From the NCBI GenBank assembly GCA_903925955.1, contig CAIYHO010000152.1:1-45290 (forward strand): 45,290 bases of DNA. The letters are read 5' to 3'. The position numbers and the translations under genes are program-made. Each line of letters starts with the position of its first letter. The first letter of the stretch is position 1. The notes under the pieces are model-generated. The model saw only the letters and a list, made by a program, of their open reading frames with translations. It searched no databases and was not told where the DNA came from. Source of the stretch: an uncultured Chloroflexota bacterium (GTDB lineage: Bacteria > Chloroflexota > Limnocylindria > Limnocylindrales > CSP1-4). Of this stretch, positions 41,001 to 45,290 are shown one piece after another.

Positions 41001-41274
41001 CCAGCGACAGCGAGTTTGCCGATGTGGACTGCAGGCTCTTGAGGCGCGGAATGCTGGAGATCGCCCGCTCGATGGGCTTGGTGACCTGGTCTGCCACGTC
41101 CGCGGCGCCGGCGCCGGGGAGCGGCGCGATCACCGTGATGACCGGGAACTGGATATCGGGGAGCAGCTCCTGCTTGAGGCTGCCCCAGGCGGCGATGCCC
41201 GAGATGAAGAGGGCGCCGGCCAGCAGCAGCACAACGCTGCGCTTCCCGACGGCGAACGACGAAAGACGGCCCAT
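38077..41274 (-). CDS. RND-family efflux transporter permease (HAE1/AcrB-like)
   Basis: 1065 aa, close to AcrB length. TM1 is at about 13-31, followed by the porter domain, with PLPGAGAADVADQVTKPIER at the expected place. Helix 4 carries the proton-relay pair D424-D425 in AVGRVVDDAIVVLENVY. The second half repeats the layout. An Ala/Pro-rich insertion (about 249-276) lies in the outer domain, which is not usual in AcrB. No membrane-fusion or TolC-type gene accompanies it, as in single-membrane bacteria. It is preceded by a MarR gene on the same strand (39-bp gap), which probably represses it. Confidence 0.93.
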   Translation of the reverse strand: MGRLSSFAVGKRSVVLLLAGALFISGIAAWGSLKQELLPDIQFPVITVIAPLPGAGAADVADQVTKPIERAISSIPRLKSLQSTSANSLSLVVAQFSFGSDVKEIRATIEQNLQNAGLPTSVNPTVSALDINASPVIIASIAATSETGLADAAHIAQTEIVPALQGIDGVGSVDLTGGEVQRVLVTLDPAKLEANGITLSQITGVLAANNMTFPSGQVTADGSKIPVSTIGQITSIEQVTGLVVGYKRPAAAPAVSAAPAASGAPAPSASAAAPTKVTIGDLGTVELKGVATTGYARTDGKPALSLSVSKTSSANTVLVADAVTAKLKELGDQYKDTVSVQVVNDMSGFIKESTDGLLREGSTGALFAVLTIFLFLFSLRSTVVAAVSIPLSILTALVVMQITGITLNIMTLGGLAVAVGRVVDDAIVVLENVYRHRAMGEDRLTAAINGPKEVAGAITAATITTVGVFLPLGFVGGIVSQFFLPFALTVTFALLASLVCALTVVPVLAYLLIDRVKLNVDEDGEPKNSFWIKAYTPAIKLALRSRTTKLGVVGVAALLFLSTGLLAPLLPTAFIDAGSQKLLQITVAPPSGASSQAVLDQTRMAEGILAKDDSVLLVQTSIPGEGGEAGFQAIVASMGGKPANSARITVKLADTVDVATYAATLANELAPVKTNGFDVAVAQTAGFTSNGLSIVVSGNSAADVAAANDTVLAALKDNKDLLNLKSDLSKGTPEIQVTPDPSKTLGYGLTAAQVAQEVRAALVGTVATRIVLDSSGNATDVFVQLDPASIASVADLQALKVGTAVKTTLGKIATVEEVKAQGSITRIDQSPAASISAEITSQNTGKVSKDVQAVIDGLVAANKIPASVTVELAGVTAQMSEAFGGLFVSMGVAVVVVYVAMVLTFNSLITPFIILFSLPLATIGAFPALYFTGKPLGVSALIGFLMLIGIVVTNAIVLLDLVERLRAKGMSTTDALIEGGRTRVRPILMTAIATILALIPLAAGFSKGSIIAAELGTVVIGGLFSSTFLTLLVVPVVYSLVDGVRTRISNRNRKAELAPEAAPAA

Positions 41275-41313
41275 GAGTTCCTTCCTGCCGAGTGTGTGGG
41301 TGGCGAGTTGCGG

Positions 41314-41730
41314 CTACGCCGAGAGCGCAGCCGGCGCGTCCCCAGAGGCGGCCCGAGCAGCCGCCCTTGAGAGCGCATTGAGGGACTGGCGGAGACCCGC
41401 CAGCTCCTCGTCGTTGAGGTGGTTCAGGAGTTCGCGCATCTGACGGGCGTTGAGCTCCCGGAACCTGTCGATAAACGTGGCGCCGGTGGCGGTCAGGCCA
41501 ACGACGACCTGGCGGCGATCAGCCGCATCCTCGTGGCGCGCGGCCAGACCCGACTCGACGATCCGATCAACGAGCCCGCTGACCGTGGACAGCGAAACCC
41601 CAAGACGGGTGACGAGATCGGACATGTGGAGGTCGCCGAGCGCGCTCAACAGGTACAACAGCTTGGCTTGCGGCATCGTCACGGCGATCTCGAGGAACTC
41701 CGGGGCGTGTCCGCCAGCAAGCTGGTGCAT
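41314..41730 (-). CDS. MarR-family transcriptional regulator
   Basis: 138 aa from the first canonical start. Winged HTH: MPQAKLLYLLSALGDLHMSDLVTRLGVSLSTVSGLVDRIVESGLAARHEDAADRRQVVVGLT. No cysteine is present, so it is not a peroxide-sensing OhrR. The usual MarR N-terminal dimerisation helix is coded upstream of this ATG (DLVADIISGYETL) and the frame stays open to a TAG at 41824, but it contains no ATG, GTG or TTG there. An ATC at 41788-41790 stands 7 nt after AAAGGA and may be the true start (158 aa) or a sequence error. It probably controls the RND gene downstream. Confidence 0.85.
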   Translation of the reverse strand: MHQLAGGHAPEFLEIAVTMPQAKLLYLLSALGDLHMSDLVTRLGVSLSTVSGLVDRIVESGLAARHEDAADRRQVVVGLTATGATFIDRFRELNARQMRELLNHLNDEELAGLRQSLNALSRAAARAASGDAPAALSA

Positions 41731-41817
41731 GAGCGTCTCGTAGCCGGAGATGATGTCGGCGACGAGGTCGGCGCGGTCGTGTGCGCTGATGGCGAATTCC
41801 TTTGGTCGAGGCTGATG

Positions 41818-41834
41818 CTTGGTCTACACCCAAG
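41818..41834. promoter_or_regulatory. Candidate MarR operator
   Basis: Inverted repeat CTTGG-N7-CCAAG in the divergent region between the MarR gene and the YcaQ-like gene, some 30 bp before the probable MarR start. The position and symmetry suit an autoregulatory MarR site. Confidence 0.5.
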
Positions 41835-41913
41835 TATTCGGCCCTGACCATACCCCGGATTGGGGGGGTGCCCCCAAAACGTCGGGGTGCCCGCAATCGC
41901 CTACTATCGGCCC

Positions 41914-43179
41914 GTGCCCACAGCCCATCGCGCCATTTCGGCTGCCGTCGCCCGCCGCTACCTCGCCGCCCACCACCTGCTGGCGCCGCCGCGCGCCCTG
42001 CCGGCTGAGCCAGCGTCCGTGATGCGCGTCATCGACCGGCTTGGGTCGCTCCAGTTTGACCCGCTGGAGGTGGCCGGGCGCAATCACGATCTGGTGCTGC
42101 TGGCGCGCGTGGCGGGCTATCGCCGGTCGTGGACCGAGGACCTCCTGTACCGCGATCGCCTGTTGTACGAGACGTACAACAAGATGTTCTCGCTGGTGCC
42201 CACGGCGGAGCTGCCCTGGTATCGCATCACGTGGGACCGATCCAGCTCGCGTCATGAGGGCGAGGCGTTTGACGCGCACGCGCCGCTCGTGGAGGAGCTG
42301 CTGGGGCGGATCCGCGACGGCGGCCCCACCTCCTCGCTCGAGATTGGTGCGCGTGAGGCCATCGACTGGTACTGGCGCCCCACAAATCAGGTTCGCGCGC
42401 TGCTGGAGGCGATGGCGGAGGCCGGCGTCCTGGCCATCTCGCGCCGCAAGGGCAACCAGCGCTACTACGATCTGGTTGAACGGGTGTTCCCCGCTGAGCT
42501 CTTGGCCCAGCGCATCCCCGAGCGTCAGCAGCTGCTCCACAAGCTGCGTTCCCGGTACCGCGCCAATGGCCTGCTGGGCGCCACGGGCGAGTACACGCTG
42601 TGGACCGGGACTGGCTCCGCGGTGGATCGGGTCTCGCTCCGTGACGAGCTGGTGGCCACCGGGGCCATCATCCCGGTGACGGTGGAGGGGCTCAAGGGCG
42701 TGCGCTTTGTGCCGGTGGAGGCGTTGCCCGAGCTGGATGCCGCCGAGGCTGCCGTCTTGGCCGGGGCTCCCGCCGGCGGTGGGGCTGCCTTCATCGCACC
42801 GCTGGACCCGCTGGTCTGGGACCGCGACCTATTGGCGGCGCTCTACGGGTTTGACTACAAGTGGGAGGTGTACGTCCCGGCCGAGAAGCGCCGTTGGGGC
42901 TACTACGTGCTCCCGCTGTTCTACGGCGACCGGTTTGTGGGGCGGATTGAGCCGCGCATCGACCGCAAGACGAGCACGCTGCGGATCCTGGGTCTGTGGT
43001 GGGAGGACGGGTTTGACCCGTTGTCGGACGCCAATCCCGGGTTCGCTGGCGCGTGTGCCGACGCTATCCGGGCGCATATGGCGTTCGCTGACCTGACGAA
43101 GGTGGCGCTGCCGCGAACGGCTGCGCATCGCGCGTTCTCGGCGGCGGTCCGCTCGCGATTGGCTGGCGCGCAGGGGTAG
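41914..43179 (+). CDS. YcaQ/AlkX-type winged-helix DNA glycosylase family protein
   Basis: 421 aa of the HTH_42 (DUF1006) superfamily, whose characterised members (Streptomyces AZL, E. coli YcaQ/AlkX) excise bulky or crosslinked alkylated bases. The catalytic Q-hydrophobic-D motif is Q47-F48-D49 (LGSLQFDPLEVAGRNHDLVLLAR), of the AlkX type rather than the QxQ of AZL. Other family blocks are YETYNKMFSLVPTAELP and the C-terminal WDRDLLAALYGFDYKWEVYVPAEKRRWGYYVLP. I start it at GTG 41914: a TACTAT box lies at 41902-41907, fitting a leaderless transcript; earlier in-frame GTG 41887 and TTG 41860 are alternatives. It starts on the plus strand, divergent from MarR. Confidence 0.87.
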   Translation: MPTAHRAISAAVARRYLAAHHLLAPPRALPAEPASVMRVIDRLGSLQFDPLEVAGRNHDLVLLARVAGYRRSWTEDLLYRDRLLYETYNKMFSLVPTAELPWYRITWDRSSSRHEGEAFDAHAPLVEELLGRIRDGGPTSSLEIGAREAIDWYWRPTNQVRALLEAMAEAGVLAISRRKGNQRYYDLVERVFPAELLAQRIPERQQLLHKLRSRYRANGLLGATGEYTLWTGTGSAVDRVSLRDELVATGAIIPVTVEGLKGVRFVPVEALPELDAAEAAVLAGAPAGGGAAFIAPLDPLVWDRDLLAALYGFDYKWEVYVPAEKRRWGYYVLPLFYGDRFVGRIEPRIDRKTSTLRILGLWWEDGFDPLSDANPGFAGACADAIRAHMAFADLTKVALPRTAAHRAFSAAVRSRLAGAQG

Positions 43180-43189
43180 CATCGGCGTC

Positions 43190-44428
43190 ATGGACATCGA
43201 GATCCGGGCCGTTGAGCCCGACGAGTACCAGCTTGCCGTTGACGTGATGTCAACCGCGTTCCTCGAGCGCCCGGATGTGGCGCGCGTCGCGGGGGTGGTG
43301 CGCGACACGTGGACGCCCGGGCGGACGCTCGTGGCGTTTGATGGCGCGGCTGCATGCGGAACGTTCCGCACCTGGGGCACGGAGCTCACGCTGCCTGGCG
43401 GCGCGGCGATCCCCGCTGCGGCTGTGACCGCTGTCACCGTGCTGCCCACCCATCGACGCCGCGGCATCCTCACGGCCATGGCGGCCCGCGCGCACGCCGC
43501 AATGCGCGAGCACGGCGAGGCGGCCGGGGTCCTCTGGTCCTCGGAGTTCGGCATCTACACGCAGTTTGGCTATGGGCCTGCGACGCGTGATGCCACATGG
43601 ACCATCAAGACCCACGACACCCGCTGGCACGGGGACGTCTCGGGCAGCGTGGAGTTGGCGCCGCTCACCCAGGCGTCGGCCGACGTCATTCGTGACGTGT
43701 ATGAGGCGTGCCGGCCGCGGCAAGCGGGTCACCTCCGCCGCCTGCCAGCGCACTGGCAGTCGGACCTCGGCCTGCTCCCGCCCACCTTTGGCGAAGCGTG
43801 GAAGGGGTTTCTGGCGCTACACCGCGATCCGGCAGGCGTGGTGGACGGCTACGCGCGGTACTCCACAAAGACCGAGTGGCCAGATCACATCCCTCAGGGC
43901 ACCGCTGAGGTGGAGGACCTCCACGCGACCACGCCCGAGGCGTACGCCGCGCTGTGGCGCTACCTCGCGTCGATTGACCTTGTCACCGTTGTGCGGGCCG
44001 AGTCCCGCCGCTGCATGGAGCCGCTGCCGTGGCTCGCGACAAACCAGCGGGCGGTGCGCCAGAGTTCGGCCATTGATGCGCTCTGGGTCCGCCCCGTGGA
44101 CGTGCCGCGAGCGCTTGAGACACGCGCGTGGGAGAGGGCCGGCTCGCTTGTGCTCGAGGTTGCCGAGCCCGGCGACGAGAGTTGTCCGGCCGCCACCGGG
44201 CGCTGGCTGCTGGACGTGTCACCCGACGGCGCACGCTGCACGCCAACCGACCGATCCGGCGATCTCGCGCTGCCGCTGGCGGCGGTTGGAGCTGCCCTCC
44301 TGGGCGGGACGCGTCTGCGCAACGTGGTGCTGACCACCGGCTGCGACGAGGCGAGGCCCGGCGCGCTGGCGCTGGCCGATTCCCTGTTCCGCACGGCCGA
44401 CGAGCCCTGGTGCTCAACCGGGTTCTAG
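43190..44428 (+). CDS. Eis-like GNAT N-acetyltransferase
   Basis: 412 aa with two GNAT folds and a C-terminal SCP2-like domain, the layout of Mycobacterium Eis. The acetyl-CoA motif AVTVLPTHRRRGILTAM is at about 81-97; SSEFGIYTQFGYGPATRD (about 117-134) contains the Tyr corresponding to the general acid. The protein ends in Phe, as does Eis, in which the C-terminal carboxylate acts as a catalytic base. Eis proteins acetylate aminoglycosides or other amines at several positions. It begins 10 bp after the YcaQ-like gene and is likely co-transcribed. Confidence 0.9.
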   Translation: MDIEIRAVEPDEYQLAVDVMSTAFLERPDVARVAGVVRDTWTPGRTLVAFDGAAACGTFRTWGTELTLPGGAAIPAAAVTAVTVLPTHRRRGILTAMAARAHAAMREHGEAAGVLWSSEFGIYTQFGYGPATRDATWTIKTHDTRWHGDVSGSVELAPLTQASADVIRDVYEACRPRQAGHLRRLPAHWQSDLGLLPPTFGEAWKGFLALHRDPAGVVDGYARYSTKTEWPDHIPQGTAEVEDLHATTPEAYAALWRYLASIDLVTVVRAESRRCMEPLPWLATNQRAVRQSSAIDALWVRPVDVPRALETRAWERAGSLVLEVAEPGDESCPAATGRWLLDVSPDGARCTPTDRSGDLALPLAAVGAALLGGTRLRNVVLTTGCDEARPGALALADSLFRTADEPWCSTGF

Positions 44429-44477
44429 CGCTTCGGCCGGCGGGCAGCACAGCGGCCTTGCCCCGGGCCTTGCCCGC

Positions 44478-44637
44478 GGCTCACGCGGTGAGTCATCGCG
44501 ATCCCGCGAACACTGTTGGCTCGCCCGATGGGTCAAGTAGCGCCCGGGACGGTGCTGCGGTGCCTCGCGCGGTCCTCCCCGTGCTCTGGATGGCTCACGG
44601 CGTGCGCTTGGGATCGCGAGGACTCACCGGGTGAGCC
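44478..44637. repeat. 160-bp element bounded by 27-bp inverted repeats
   Basis: Arms at 44478-44504 and 44611-44637 are inverted copies with 25 of 27 bases matching. Each arm is itself a short palindrome (CTCAC...GTGAG). The inside (106 bp) has no gene. It lies in the convergent gap between the Eis-like gene and the phosphodiesterase-like gene. It could be a MITE-like element or an elaborate bidirectional terminator. No clear target duplication is visible. Confidence 0.65.
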
Positions 44638-44673
44638 GTGGCACCGGGTGACCGCGCCGGTGCGGGGTTGGCC

Positions 44674-45290
44674 TTAGCCAGGGTGAGCCGTGGGGCTGGG
44701 CTCCGTGGGCGGAACCGCCTTGGCCCGCAGCCTCAGATCCTCCAGCCACCGCAGCAGCTGGCGGTGGACCGCCTCAGCGCCCACCAGCGGCTCGTCCACC
44801 GTCCACTCGGCCGGATGCAGGATGAACGCCTCGGTCTGCGCCCCGCCCATGCCGCCATGGGATCCAATCAGCTCCTCAAACGCCGCCACCTCGTCCGTCT
44901 CGGCGTCATACAGGCTCACCAGCACCAGGTCGCCGCAGTGCTCCATGCCCGCAAGACGCCGCAGACCCGTGATTGCGTGCTCGCCGTACGGCGCCACTGG
45001 GTCCTCGCCCTCCACGCGGCCACTGTCCAGATACCGCGAGCCCCGCGCGCCCACGACCACCGTTCCGTGCGCCTCGGAGCGCGCCATCAACAGGCCGATG
45101 CCAGGGTGGCGCCCCAGCGACGCCACGAGCCCCGGCCACGACCGATCGATCTCCTCCACCGTGGCTCGCCCCGCCATCCGCGGGAAGTAGACCAGCGCTA
45201 GGTTCCCCGATGGCGCAACCACAAGTTCCGGCAGCGTCGTATCGGCGGCGCGCTGCTCGTCGGCGGCAGTGGCCTCGGCCCGGCTCGAAC
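44674..45290 (-). CDS. C-terminal part of a type I phosphodiesterase/alkaline-phosphatase-like protein (partial)
   Basis: About 205 residues are visible; the frame stays open to the right edge, so the start is outside the window. Telling segments are LPELVVAPSGNLALVYFP, a YGEHAITGLRRL stretch, and EELIGSHGGMGGAQTEAFILHP, which resembles the end of nucleotide-pyrophosphatase/phosphodiesterase domains found in actinobacterial and Chloroflexota membrane proteins sometimes annotated as phage-holin-family. The metal-binding N-terminal half is not seen. A GTG at 45222 would allow a 182-aa protein, but the upstream residues fit the family, so I prefer the truncated longer gene. Confidence 0.65.
   Translation of the reverse strand, partial: SSRAEATAADEQRAADTTLPELVVAPSGNLALVYFPRMAGRATVEEIDRSWPGLVASLGRHPGIGLLMARSEAHGTVVVGARGSRYLDSGRVEGEDPVAPYGEHAITGLRRLAGMEHCGDLVLVSLYDAETDEVAAFEELIGSHGGMGGAQTEAFILHPAEWTVDEPLVGAEAVHRQLLRWLEDLRLRAKAVPPTEPSPTAHPG

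Noticed and set aside
41314-41790. MarR gene as an OhrR peroxide sensor for the nearby OsmC gene
   Set aside because: The protein has no cysteine, and the OsmC gene is separated by the RND gene and a strong hairpin.

Overview
The window is GC-rich and packed with bacterial genes. It has no rRNA, tRNA, CRISPR array, integrase or insertion sequence. F420/FMN-type luciferase-like oxidoreductases, CoxG- and CoxMSL-type proteins, lipoproteins with long Pro/Thr linkers and an RND exporter without outer-membrane partners suggest a high-GC, probably single-membrane bacterium. My best guess is Chloroflexota (Limnocylindria-like), with Actinobacteriota as the alternative; no marker gene settles this.

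Layout. (i) 1-2579: an MMPL transporter (partial, -) diverges from a phosphotriesterase-homology protein (+). (ii) 2829-34745: a large catabolic island. On the minus strand it holds a CoxG-like gene; a seven-gene operon (a/b hydrolase, dihydroorotase-like amidohydrolase, LLM flavin oxidoreductase, bicupin, Pch2/TRIP13-like AAA+ ATPase, MFS, M20 peptidase); a TauABC/SsuABC-type importer with two permeases; an operon of YtcJ-like amidohydrolase, GntR regulator, second CoxG, GMC oxidoreductase and Zn-alcohol dehydrogenase; an aldehyde dehydrogenase; and an operon of two gentisate-dioxygenase-like cupin proteins, MFS and a/b hydrolase. On the plus strand it holds an MFS exporter, a [3Fe-4S] ferredoxin with a P450, and a three-subunit molybdenum hydroxylase with a second MFS exporter. 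(iii) 34764-45290: genes that look unrelated: a J-domain/HTH protein, a decayed phosphotriesterase tail, a GH114 lipoprotein, a small lipoprotein, OsmC, an RND exporter with MarR, a YcaQ-type DNA glycosylase, an Eis-like acetyltransferase and the C-terminal end of a phosphodiesterase-like protein.

How it fits together. Seven intergenic regions of the island carry a near-palindromic 14-bp element, approximately GAWYGGRTACAWTC. Each is accompanied by a second, usually weaker copy exactly 11 or 21 bp away, that is one or two helical turns. I did not see the element in the intergenic regions outside the island that I read. The GntR/FadR-type regulator at 18955-19689 is the natural candidate to bind it, because its own operon carries a perfect copy. 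The gene set (import, hydroxylation by Mo-enzyme, P450 and LLM, ring cleavage by cupins, hydrolysis by cyclic amidohydrolase and M20 enzyme, alcohol and aldehyde oxidation) reads as one co-regulated pathway for an unidentified, possibly N-heterocyclic or aromatic, compound.

The points most worth following are this paired-operator regulon, the orphan Pch2-like AAA+ ATPase inside a catabolic operon, the J-domain/HTH fusion, and several uncharacterised intergenic repeats.
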